A stretch of 64,000 bases of DNA from Larix kaempferi. Its lineage: Eukaryota > Streptophyta > Pinopsida > Pinales > Pinaceae. This document shows, piece after piece, positions 32,914 through 43,280 of this stretch (the first letter of the stretch is position 1; each line of letters starts with the position of its first letter). Both the position numbers and the translations under genes were made by a program. Location of the stretch: positions 40,068,001 to 40,132,000 of the forward strand of contig BSBM01000486.1 in the NCBI GenBank assembly GCA_027924585.1. Direction: 5' to 3'. The notes beneath the pieces were generated by a model that was given only the letters and a program-made list of their open reading frames with translations, did not search any database and was not told the origin of the DNA.

Positions 32914-33404
32914 ATGACAAACAATACCAAGCTTGATGATAAGCTTGAATGAGTTGAGAACTTCAGGGCATGGAAATATAGAGTCATGCTTATTCTTGAA
33001 GAACATGACCTAGAAGGCTTTATAAAAGAGGGACTTACAGAACCACAAGGAGATGAGGCCAAAGCAATACACAAGAATAATATAGTCAAAGCTAAGAGGA
33101 TCATAGCTGATTCTATCAAAGATCATTTGATTCCTCAAGTATCCTCAAAGAAGACTCCAAAAGAAATGTTCGATGCCTTGACCAGTCTGTTTGAAGGAAA
33201 GAATATTAACAGAAAGATGACCTTGAGAAATCAACTCAAGGGTGTGAAGGTTCAGAAGTTTGAGACTATGCATTCATATTTCACCAGAGTATCTTAGATA
33301 GAACAATTAGAATCTATTGGAGAACCTGTTGGTCTCCCAAGAGATTGGGAACCTTTTGGTCGTGGCATATGCGCTAGGAAGAAATTAATCCAGTTCAGAC
33401 AACT
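32914..33404 (+). pseudogene. Copia-3 gag (truncated)
   Basis: ATG 32914 gives MTNNTKLDDKLE and then a TGA at 32950-32952. The frame continues with FRAWKYRVMLILEEHD, DSIKDHLIPQVSSKKTPKEM and NINRKMTLRNQL, with a second stop TAG at 33295-33297. The later gag part includes DWEPF and RGICARKKLIQF. A short deletion follows EPV. Coding stops at about 33404, where sequence of a Gypsy-1 LTR begins. The zinc knuckle, protease and integrase of Copia-3 are nowhere in the window. Close relative of Copia-4 gag. Confidence 0.85.
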
Positions 33405-34168
33405 ATGGACGATTCCCAACCTCCGCAATTCGCAATTCCACATTGCGGATGCGAAAATGCCCTTGCAGATGCGGAAGGGTCAGGGCCAAATACCCCTGCT
33501 CCAGCAAGCAAGGCAACTTCTAAAGGGCATAACTTCCTCCTCCTTAGTCCAAATGGGACAAGGTTGGTACCATTGGAAATCTCTTTAAGAGCTCCATCCA
33601 ATGGTACAACCCCCACCCCATCTGAGCACTCCAACCATGCTAATTTCCCAACTGAATTTCTGCTCATGACTCCACTTAAGTTCCTTTATCCTTCTGTTAG
33701 GGATTTTGCCTTCTTCCTGCCATGAATTCTCCCTTCACCTGACCGCAAAGGGGATCTGAAACACATCAGGGGGGGTTATCCCATTTCTTCCCCAAGACCA
33801 AGTGAAGTCAAGCCATCCCTTTGAAGGGTGAATGGAATGCATAATAAACACATATAATGGACTAAACTAGCTAATCATATCAACAACCTGCAGAGGCTAG
33901 CCATGCAGATCATTCATGCAAATAATGTAGTATTCCAACATGCATTCAATCTTATGTTCAAGCTTATACATGGCTTTCTAATGAGTAAGTTCATGGAGTC
34001 ATCCATTCATTAATCTAGAGCATGACAAGCATAACTTAACAAACAAATATAACATATGAAGTAGCATCATTTAACACATAGAAACACTTATCTTTGGATT
34101 GAAGTTGTCCCCAAGCAATTGGCTAAGTGAGGACAACGTTCCACCCAACCTTAGATCTCTGTCTAGCC
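33405..34168 (-). mobile_element. Gypsy-1 3' LTR, first part (outer end lost)
   Basis: Gypsy-1 is read on the minus strand, so its 3' LTR lies on the left. This part matches 49617-50122 and 55178-55435 of the 5' LTR. It starts abruptly inside the LTR: about 0.5 kb of the outer end, present at 43225-43280 plus 49160-49616, is missing where it joins Copia-3 gag. The first 100 bases hold the edge of a CpG-rich segment. Confidence 0.85.
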
Positions 34169-37168
34169 TATTACCAGGCAAATTAGCAGGGCTAATGCCT
34201 AGTAAGCACAAATAAGAATAGTGATCCAATGTCACCTCGGTCACCGTTCTAACTTCTTCGGAATTCGAAACCTCCAAGGAGAAGTGTCCTTATGGAATCC
34301 TGTAGTACACTAAGACAACCACGAAAAATATATTCTCTATGCAATTTGTAGTTAGACCAGTGCCTAATGGAGTCAATAATGTTATGACTAGCGTCAGTGA
34401 GTACAAAAGAGATGATCAAAATCAATAATTCACTTAGATTATTCAATTCAATGTAGGTCAATAAAAGATAATAATCACTCACAAAACATAGATTCAGGAC
34501 CATTTACCAATAAATGTAAGACATGTGTACACGTCAATTACAATAATCAATATTGGATCAAAAGACTATATTGGTAACACACTTCAACCACCAACCAAAT
34601 ATGCATTAAGTTGTGCTTGTCAAAGTCATTCACTATGCAACCTAGTGTAATAGTAATACCTTATAGCAACAAGAGTAAATAACTATTTCATGTATGAATA
34701 AATTATAAGACTATTAAATATAGCAGTGAGGTATCCATTTCACTTCATCAACCAGATACACTAATCAGGCATGCAGAGATGTATCATTAGCATAACCAGT
34801 TGCAAGTAAAGCATATAATTAAAGGTAAAGCAATATAATTAAAGGTCTGTGGCAAATGTGGCCAAGGCTGAGATATGTCATTCAATTTAGCCTTTAATAA
34901 CATGAAACTCCAATAGCCAAGATTCTAACTCTGGAAAAGTTATTTGATTAGAGAAGTTAATTATATCAGTTCTAACTACTCAATGCCAATCTAATGTATA
35001 TCGTTCAGTAGAGCAAAACCAACATCAATCACTTAAGGACCAAAATGTATCCCAATTTTGAATATAACCTTCAGATCTGTAATAGGTAAAAGTCAGAGTT
35101 GTGAATCACTTCAAATGCTAGCCAACAAGATAAATAAATCAGATTACTAAATCTCTTCTTATTTTGTAGTTATAACAACAGTAATAAAGTGAAGGAAACC
35201 ACTTACCAATGCATGTAATTTTCCAGAGCTGAGTTATCTTGAAAGAGGTGCACAAAAAAAGGGTTTAAAGACAACAAAATACTCCATAACCTACACCAAA
35301 AATTAACCAAATAGATGTTAACTTGATGTCCCTTTTTTATGTTTGCAGATGAGGGGAAGAAGGGCAAGCACACAAGGTCTGCAATTTATTGCAGACCTGT
35401 GTATGCATAAAAGGGAAGTCTTGGCATGAAGGAGAAAAAGGGCAACCGAGGGGTCAAAGATGAAGGCAAGAGGTAGTAGGGGATGACAAGGAAGAAGAGG
35501 AAGGAAGGAAACTAGGGTGGTTTAGGGTTTTTTTAAAATTAATTTTATGAAAAAAAAAGTAAAAAGGATCTAAATTAAAAAACTAAAACTTAATCTAACA
35601 TAATATGTACAAAATCACAAAAATAGGGTTTTTATTAGGATGTTTGAGAGTTTTAAATTTTTAGGGCTTCCTACAATTTCTCCCTAGGGTTTATAGGGAC
35701 AAAAAGGGTAGGTCGAATTTATAGGAGGAAGGGCCGAAATTTTAGGGAGGCCAAAATTTTTTTTGGTTTTTTTGGAATTCCTAAAATTTTGCTCTAGGGT
35801 TTTTAGGGCTAAAGAAGGGAAGACGAAATTGAAGGAGAGGGCCGAAATTGAAGGAATTCCAAAAAATCGAAAAAATAAAATTTTTGATTTTTAGGGTTTT
35901 TATCATAAAATTGCAGCCCTAAATCTAACCCTAATTCTACCATGAAAATGCAAAATTTAACCCTAAATATAATTATAAATGTACAAACTCAGAAAATTAG
36001 GTTAAAAGAGTGGATGAACAACTTAGGGTTCAATAGAAAACAATTTACCCAACCTTAGGGCATCAATGAGAGGAGTTACCTTCCTTGAGATGGTTCTTGG
36101 CAAGCTTGACAACTAGGGTTAACCTCAACAATCTTTGAGATTCGTTGAGGAGACATACCTTATCAAAACTTGAAGAGCTAAAGCTCAAGCTTGAATGCAA
36201 GGGTGATCAAAGATAAAACGAAGCGACAATGGCTTCCATTTAACCCTAACAAGCATCACTTTCATACAAATTGACTAAGAGACATCAAAACAAAAGTATA
36301 GATACCTCCAAGTGCATGTGTTAAGCAAACAACTCTAGCCTCACCTTAGCAATGGCATGAACAAAAGTAAAACTTCCAAGAAAATGCTTCAAACTTGCAA
36401 AATAACCTTCATAAAGGAGTGCGCATCCCTTCAAAGAGCCCTAGTTAGGGAAAATAACAGACATAACGAAATTATCCCAAGAGTTGATGTCTCAAAATGA
36501 AGTGAGGAGATTGAATTTATATGATCTCACATTCACTTTACACAAAATAAGGTCAATTTAATATTTAAAAATGTCAACTTAAAAATATAACAAAAATAAT
36601 ATAAAATAATCTAAAGATGGCCTATAGTAGGCTACCTGGGGTAATTTTCCCCCTTAGGTGCAAAAATATACTAAACAAGGCCAATTTCGACGAAACTAAA
36701 GGCCAGACTGTGCAGGGGGAGATCGTCATGTCCCAACTAACCCCCAACGCCCCCCCTTTTAGCAAGCAAACAATCTGCCCAGGAGGATGACGTCATCCTC
36801 TGAATGAGGGGCTAGAGGGAGGGCGCTTCTGAACTGGAGGACCAGGAGGGTGGTGGAGGTACTCTGGAAGATAAGAGCGTGTCTTAGTGTTGAAACAACT
36901 GCTGCTGGAGTGTTGAGATAGGGTCGGGGTCATGTGACCTAATAATCCACCCTTGGAAGCCCCAGACACCAACCTCAGGGTTTCAAACCCTTTCGTGAGG
37001 AAGTCATCGATGCCACTAAGCCATAGTACTTCGAGAGGAGAAACCAAAGGGTCTGGACATGCCCCTACTTCAGAATGAGTTGGCTAAACACCCCTCCTGG
37101 TCAGAAAAAAAGACACCCTCTCCCTGGGGCACCTTGGCAAGTACGCTTGTGCTGGTACCATCGTAACA
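34169..37168 (-). mobile_element. SoloLTR-2: 3.0 kb solo long LTR inside the Gypsy-1 LTR
   Basis: The ends are TATTAC (from an expected TGTTAC) and GTAACA, flanked by the perfect 5-base duplication TAGCC (34164-34168 and 37169-37173). The uninterrupted counterpart is seen in the other Gypsy-1 LTR near 55435. There is no coding region. ATATAAA on the minus strand (36516-36522) and a G-rich block near 36720-36770 suggest minus orientation, but this is uncertain. The left end shares AGCAGGGCTA with the ends of SoloLTR-1 and SoloLTR-3. Many CCCTAAA/TTTAGGG-like phrases occur around 35600-36000. Confidence 0.7.
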
Positions 37169-37173
37169 TAGCC

Positions 37174-38295
37174 TATACTCTTTTAGCTGAGAGATCACCC
37201 CCGAGGTGGGCTGTGTATCCACTAAGGAGGGCCAAGGAATTCTCTCACATTCAAGGTCTCTTCCCAATGCTAACCCATCCTATAATTGGGTTTATCAAGC
37301 AATCTAGGGAACCAGGAGGATGCTGCTAAGCTAGTGAGCTCAATCACAGAGCTATAGGCATCTTAGATCACTCAGCAAGCATGGTAACCACATTACCTAC
37401 CTCACACAACATAAGGAAGCCCCTCTTCTCTGATGGCAGTCCCTCAAGGTCCAACTGCTGTTCTTCATGAGATTTCAACCTTCACTAGGTTTACCAAGCA
37501 GATCCAACCGTAAGTTGACCTTTTCTCTGTTATCCAAGTTAATTCTTCACTGGGCTGTGACCTAAGATCTGGCCTTCAATTTGGCCTTCTGCAAAACAGT
37601 TCTAACTGCTCTCACGGGTTCTCTCGGCTGTTCAAGCTTTGCAATTCATCCCCATGAACAGATCTGAGGCTGTCCCAACCGGTTTCATCCTTACACAGGG
37701 TTTCCTTTACACATTCGGCTCTGTACATTCGGCTCACACAGAAATCCTGATTTTCTCTTGTTTTTTCACAGCTGGGCTCTACGTGTGCATCAATGACTTG
37801 GGTGCTCGTCCACAATGGGTTAGCCAACAGGATGGCCGAATTCCCATGTGTGGAGTGACTTAAGAAACAAACAAAACATAGGGCCATACCCGCCATACAG
37901 ATTCGCAGGCTGCCCATACTCCATCGAATTAATGTCAGCATGGGGAGTCAAATGGGTTCACTATTGGACATGTGGCAACATGGGTACCAACCCCATAACC
38001 CCTTCACCTCTTCCTAGTGGATACATATGGCCCCTTCTCATTGGTTGCCTCCTTAGCTAGCTTCTTGGGTGTTTTATTGCATTAATTAATAATTACATCA
38101 TTTACATTTCTTCATGGCTTAACAACTCATGGATAATCAAACTGTCAAATACTTGCCTATGCAATTAAAACCTCAACATTCACTAGTGGGGCCTTGGCCT
38201 TGAGCTCCACATTAGGGAAAATACACACATAGCATGTACATACAATTTTTACATTGAGGCCAATAAACATAAGGGTCCAAAATAGGGGTATTACA
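37174..38295 (-). mobile_element. Gypsy-1 3' LTR, second part
   Basis: It resumes with sequence matching 55435-55795 and runs on to its inner edge ...GGGGTATTACA at 38295. On the minus strand the LTR therefore begins TGTAATACCCC. Together with the first part, and adding the missing outer 0.5 kb, the full LTR would be about 2.4 kb. Confidence 0.85.
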
Positions 38296-38308
38296 ACTCC
38301 CTCTCCCT
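38296..38308 (-). promoter_or_regulatory. Gypsy-1 polypurine tract
   Basis: The minus strand reads AAAGGGAGAGGGAGT directly before the TGTAATACC start of the 3' LTR. Confidence 0.75.
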
Positions 38309-38851
38309 TTAAATAACACTGTCCTCGATGTTCTCAAAACTAAACAAAAATGGGAATGCCTCTTTCATGGCATCCTTTAGCTCCCATGTGGCCTCTTCGG
38401 GACTAAGGTGCTTCCATTGTACCTTTACCTGCCTTATGGCCCTGTTCCGGAGCAAAGTGACCTTCTTGTCTAGGATGCATGTAGGCTCCACTTGGAATTC
38501 TCTCTCTAGTTCCACCTGTATCACATTCCAATCAATTATGTGATTAGGATCATGTACATATTTCTTAAGCGAAGAGACATGGAAAACATTATGAGCTTTC
38601 ATGTTAGCAGGCAATGCAATCTTATATGCAACTGGTCCTATCCTATCAAGGACTTCAAAAATCCCACAATATCTTGGTGCCAACTTGGCACAACTTCCCA
38701 ACTTCATGGAACTCTTCCTTGGTTTCACTCTCAAGTAGATATGATCTCCAATCTGAAACTCCTTATGCATTCTTTTTAGATCTGCATAACTCTTTTGCCT
38801 GTCCCGTGCTGCCTTCAAATTCTGCTTGATCTTAGCAATCTCTTGCTCCAT
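38309..38851 (-). pseudogene. Gypsy-1 integrase C-terminus with chromodomain-like end
   Basis: The frame holds the integrase C-terminal region (FQIGDHIYLRVKPRKSSMKL, KLAPRYCGIFEVLDRIGPVAY, NVFHVSSLKKYVHDP). It closes with VKVQWKHLSPEEATWELKDA and FPFLF, the W-x4-x-E-E-A-T-W-E pattern of chromoviral chromodomains, which steer integration to heterochromatin. This supports a chromovirus, probably of the Tekay/Del type. The stretch is intact for 180 codons. Junctions to the preceding integrase core are broken. Confidence 0.88.
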
Positions 38852-38855
38852 CTCC

Positions 38856-39500
38856 TTAATCCCTGTTCACTGGGTTTTCCCAATTCACTGGAGTTTTGCA
38901 TCCTTTGCCATACAACACTTCAAAAGGACTCATCTTCAGTGATGCTTGATGTCTATTGTTGTATGCAAACTCTACCAAATGTAAATAGTCTTCCCACTTG
39001 GATGGCTTGTCCATCACATACATCCTCAACATGTCTTTAAGAATCTGATTTACTCTCTCAGTGTGACCATCAGTTTGAGGATTATAGGCTGTGCTAAACT
39101 TCAACTGAGTTCCTAATTCCCAGAACAATCATTCCCAAAAAGTAGATGTGAACTTTGTGTCATGATCTGAAATTATTGCCTTGGGCAACCCAAGCAATCT
39201 GAATACCTCTCTCATGAAGATATTTGCAATATCATTGGCCTTGTGAGTGGACTTGACTGGAATGAAATGCGCTGCCTTTGATAGCTTGTCCACCACTACC
39301 ATGATTGAATCATGCTTCTTCACTGTCATTGGAAAACCTGTTATAAAATCCATAAAGATCACTTCCCACTTCCATTCTGGATTGGGCAATGGCTGCAACA
39401 ATCCTGCTGGATGTTGATGCTCTGCCTTGACTTGTTGGCAGTTTTGACACCTAGCAATGTACTCAGCTATGTCTTTCTTCATACCAATGCCAAAAGTATT
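38856..39500 (-). pseudogene. Gypsy-1 integrase core
   Basis: On the minus strand, CQNCQQVKAEHQHPAGLLQP is the CC end of the HHCC finger. The core follows with MDFITGFP (first Asp), VVVDKLSKAAHFIP, ISDHDTKFTS (second Asp) and TDGHTERVNQ (Glu). A stop at about 39129 interrupts it, just before LGTQLKFSTAYNPQTDG. The next frame ends near 38856 in a short duplicated N-W-E-N-P-V-N stretch. All three catalytic residues are present. Confidence 0.9.
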
Positions 39501-40460
39501 GCTTCCTTGCTGCTGTTATAGTTTTTTGATATCCTGGGTGTCCCGAATATGGCCTTTGATGTATCTCATCCATCACAAGCTTCTTCAAATCTGCACTATC
39601 TAGACTGTACAGTCTGGTGCCCTGATAAATGAGAACATCATCATCACCTAGCTGATATCTTGCACACGCTTCATCCACAATACCTTGCTGCAATTTCTTC
39701 TTGACCTGAAGGTAAACTTCATCACTGATTTGAGCTTCTAGAATCCTTGCCTTCAAATCCGATTTACGGACGCTTACTGCTGCAATATGGAATTTTCTGC
39801 TGAGTGCATCAACAACCTTGTTTCCCTTACCTTTGACATGCTTAATCTCCAAATCAAACTCACAAAGAAACTCCATCCATCTAGTTTGTCTAGCATTCAT
39901 ATTTGACTGGTCAAACAAGTATTTTAAACTTATATGATCAGAGTCCTGAGTTCAAATTTTCTTCCAAAGAGATAATGTCTCCATTTCTTGAGAGCATGAA
40001 CTATGGCTGCCAACTCTAAATCATGTGTGGCACAGTTCCTTTCATGCTCTTTTAACTTCATGGACTCATAGCAAATTACAAACCCTTCTTGCATGAGTAC
40101 TCCACCGAGCCCTTCAATGCAAGCATCTGTGCATACCACAAAGTCTTTCTCTAGATCTGCAATCTTCAAAACATGAGCACTTGTGAGCAACTCCTTCAGC
40201 TGCTCAAAACTCTTCTCACATTTTTCAGACCATACAAATTTAATATTTTTCCTTTGCAATGAAGTGATTGGGTTGGCTATCTTGGAGAATCCTTCAATGA
40301 ATCTTCTGTAGTAACCTGCAAGACCCATAAAAGATCTAACATTTATAGCATTCCTTGGAGTAGGCTAATCCATGATGGCTTCAATCTTATCTGGATCCAT
40401 TGAAATGCCTTCTGCTGAAATAATATGACCCAAATATTGTACTTTCTGCTGATAGAAATC
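39501..40460 (-). pseudogene. Gypsy-1 RNase H
   Basis: The minus-strand frame 40328-39930 has GLAGYYRRFIEGFSKIA, CTDACIEGLGGVLMQ (catalytic Asp) and ATHDLELAAIVHALKKWRHY. Then 39918-39463 gives MNARQTRWMEFLCEFDLEI and KGNKVVDALSRK, the usual connection towards integrase. A frameshift lies near 39925 in the middle of the domain, and stops flank it. Confidence 0.9.
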
Positions 40461-40512
40461 ACACTTAGCTTGGCATACAATTGGTGTTCTCTAAGGACTT
40501 GCAATACCATTC

Positions 40513-41176
40513 TCAAATGCTCATCATGTCTTCTTCATTCTTTGAATACACAAAAATGTCATCCAATAATACAATCACAAACTTATCCAAATATTTGCTG
40601 AAGACACTATTCATAAGACACATGAATGTAGCAGGTCCATTGGTAAGACCAAATGGCACCACAGTGAATTCATAATGTCCATACCTTGTTCTGAAAGCTG
40701 TCTTATGGATGTCTTCTTCCTTAATCCTCATTTGATGGTACCCAGACCTCAACTCAATCTTAGAAAATGCGCTAGGTTCATTCATTTGGTCAAAGAAGTC
40801 ATCAATACTGGGTAATGGATACTTGTTCTTAACTGTCACTTTATTGAGCTGCCTGTAATCAATACACAACCTCAATGTCCCATCCTTCTTCTTAACAAAT
40901 AACACAGGTGCACCCCAAGGAGATACACCAGGTCTGATATACTTTGTCCATTAATTCTTGTAGCTGCATCTTCAATTCTACCAATTCTGGTGTGCTCATT
41001 CTGTAGGGAGCTTTGGAAATTGGTGCTGCCCCTAGATCAAAGTTAATGGAAAAGTCAATGTCTCTCTTGGGTGGCAGCCCTGGCACTTCATCTGGGAATA
41101 CATCCTGGAAATCCTGTAACAAGTCAAAGTCTTCTAACTTGGGTCCTTTACCTTCTGCTAAATCTGATATATGCAC
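40513..41176 (-). pseudogene. Gypsy-1 reverse transcriptase
   Basis: On the minus strand, FPDEVPGLPPKRDIDF leads into the RT fingers (APYRMSTPELVELK). After a frameshift near 40900, [37 protein letters not shown] and [12 protein letters not shown] follow. The catalytic loop is [11 protein letters not shown], keeping both Asp but with Leu where Ile is usual. The fingers-palm join is out of frame. Confidence 0.92.
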
Positions 41177-41197
41177 ATCATATAGTTGGCAACCCTT

Positions 41198-42973
41198 TTA
41201 ATAGAAATTTCTCAGCTGTAAGGCTGAAATATTCCTTACTGAAACTTGCTTTGGAATCCCTTTTACTAACCTTGGACTTCCTTCATCATCAAGGCATTTA
41301 AGTGCTTTCTCATAACAATCCAACTTGGCTCTATGTCTTTCCGACCAATCTATGCCAATTAGGGCATCATATGATCCTAATGGTAAGACATTTAATTTTG
41401 CATGTGTGATGAGTCCATTCAATTCTATGGGGCACTCCTTCACTACCTCACTTACCTTCCTCTTGGTACCTGTGGCTAATTGAACTAGCCAAGCCTTACC
41501 ATGCTTTACTTTACCAAGAGAAAAACTTTCAACTACCTCAGGAGACACATAACTATGAGTAGACCTTGGATCAATCAAAACAGAAATAGATTGCTTAGCA
41601 ATCTTACCTTCAATTTCCACCACTGTTGATGGATGATCTGCTTGGTGATAATCCAGTGCTGCATAAATCCTAGATGTTGCCCTTGCCATATCTCCCATTG
41701 TAGCTGCTCCTTCAATGTTGTGCAAGCTTCTGGTATTTTCCTTCCGATGTGGGCAATCTTTAAGCATATGGTTTCCTTTACATCCCCAACATTGGAGTGG
41801 CCCTTTTGGTGTCTTTTCTGCTGCTACAACTGGCTTGAATTCTCTTCTTGCTTGTTGGTCTCGTGGAAAAGGTTTGGGTTGATTTCTGAATGGTGGTTTG
41901 GATCCACTTTTCTTTTGTTCAAACCTTCCTCTAGGCTTACCTTTCCAAGCTGGTTGCATCTCTGATTTACGTTTACTCTGCTCATAGCAATGCTCTGCCA
42001 TTCTGATGGCTTCATCCAAGCTTAGGGGATTGACAAACTCAATCCTATCTCTGTAATTCTGTGGTAGACTACCAAGGAAACATTGTATTTTCACTCTTTC
42101 ATCCTTTATGTAATCTACATACCTCAACAACTCTAAAAACTTGTGGACATGCTCATCCATGGTATTCTGCCCTAATATGAGTTCACTGAACTCTTTTATT
42201 TTGTTATCATAATACCTAGCTGATAGGTATTTCTCCTGGAAGTATCTTTTAAACTTTTCCTAGCTGATTCTTCTTTCACTATTTCCTTTCACTTACACGA
42301 GGTGTTCCCACTAAATTGAAGCTCTTCCGCTAAGGTTATAGATGTCAACCTTAGCCTTTTCATTCTCTGAATACTCCTGCATTCTGAAGTACTTTTTAAT
42401 TCCAAGAAGCCATGCTTTTGCTTCTTGACCTTATTTGCTTTCTCCATCAAAAGTGGGAGGCCTTGCTTTCCTAAATTCACCCCGTGGGATACCTCTGTGC
42501 CTCTTTCTTCTCTCACTTCGGCTAGGAGTAAGTCTTGGGCTTCCTTGTGAACCTCTAGATTCACATGACCTGTTGGTCATAGGTCTTGGAGAGGCTGTTC
42601 TGTGCTTCCTACTCATAGAATCCCTTCTAGGACTTGGAGTCCTTCTCCTAGAACGACCCCTAGAGTGACGTTCTGCATTTCTTTCCTCTTGGCCTTCGTT
42701 GCTTGGGTTAGTCCCACCATTTATTCTCGGATGCATGTCTGTGAGGCTCTATAAGATGGCTGCATTGAGTTGATGTTGCTCTTCATGCGCTTTCATCATT
42801 CGCTCGTTGAAGCTTACCATGGTCTCAACCAAGTTCTTGGGAGTTACTTGCTCCCTTCTTCCATTAGAATCAGTTTTAGCATGCTCTTCCTCCACGTTTT
42901 CTCCTAGAACATCTTCTTCGGGCTCATAAGGATCATGGGCATCGTTTATGGTCACCATTTTCCTACTTCTCAA
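41198..42973 (-). pseudogene. Gypsy-1 gag and protease
   Basis: The N-terminal gag is broken into frames at 42973-42749, 42736-42431 and 42564-42289. It is followed by 42160-41198, which holds the gag C-terminal region (VKIQCFLGSLPQNYRDRIEF), a basic linker and a CCHC-type knuckle C-W-G-C-K-G-N-H-x4-C at about 41750-41790. Note the spacing x3 between Cys2 and His. The retropepsin region has SVLIDPRSTHSYVSP where the family has Asp-Ser-Gly: the Asp is kept, but Ser-Gly is replaced by Pro-Arg, so protease is probably dead. At least three frameshifts lie in gag. Confidence 0.88.
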
Positions 42974-43209
42974 TACGTTGCCCTGCTGTACGTTTCAACG
43001 ATTAACCATTGCAACCACTGTGTATAACATAGGCATCTATTAGACATTACAAGCATGTAAATAAAACCTAACACATCCAATCAAATCCAAAATTACTCAT
43101 TTGGACAATCAATCAATCAATAATGCTTATCAAATTGCGCCATGGGTGCATTTCTTGCTTGTAATTTCAAGCACAGCTCGACCCTAACAACCCCAATGTT
43201 GCAACTGAA

Positions 43210-43221
43210 GCTCTGATACCA
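43210..43221 (-). promoter_or_regulatory. Gypsy-1 primer-binding site
   Basis: The minus strand reads TGGTATCAGAGC, three bases inside the LTR edge at 43225. It is the same initiator tRNA-Met site as in the copia elements. Confidence 0.8.
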
Positions 43222-43224
43222 CTT

Positions 43225-43280
43225 TGTCATGTCCCCTGACCTCCCTGGTGGCCTTCGGAGGCCATGGGAGACCCTCTGAT
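43225..43280 (-). mobile_element. Gypsy-1 5' LTR, inner end
   Basis: The plus strand begins TGTCATGTCCCCTGACC. This is the U5 end of the LTR when read on the minus strand. After 56 bases it is interrupted by GAG-1, with target duplication CTGAT (43276-43280 and 49155-49159). Confidence 0.85.

Noticed and set aside
35600-36000. TTTAGGG/CCCTAAA-like phrases as interstitial telomere repeats
   Set aside because: They are scattered and interrupted, not tandem, and lie in SoloLTR-2, where GGGTTTTTAGGG phrases are common.
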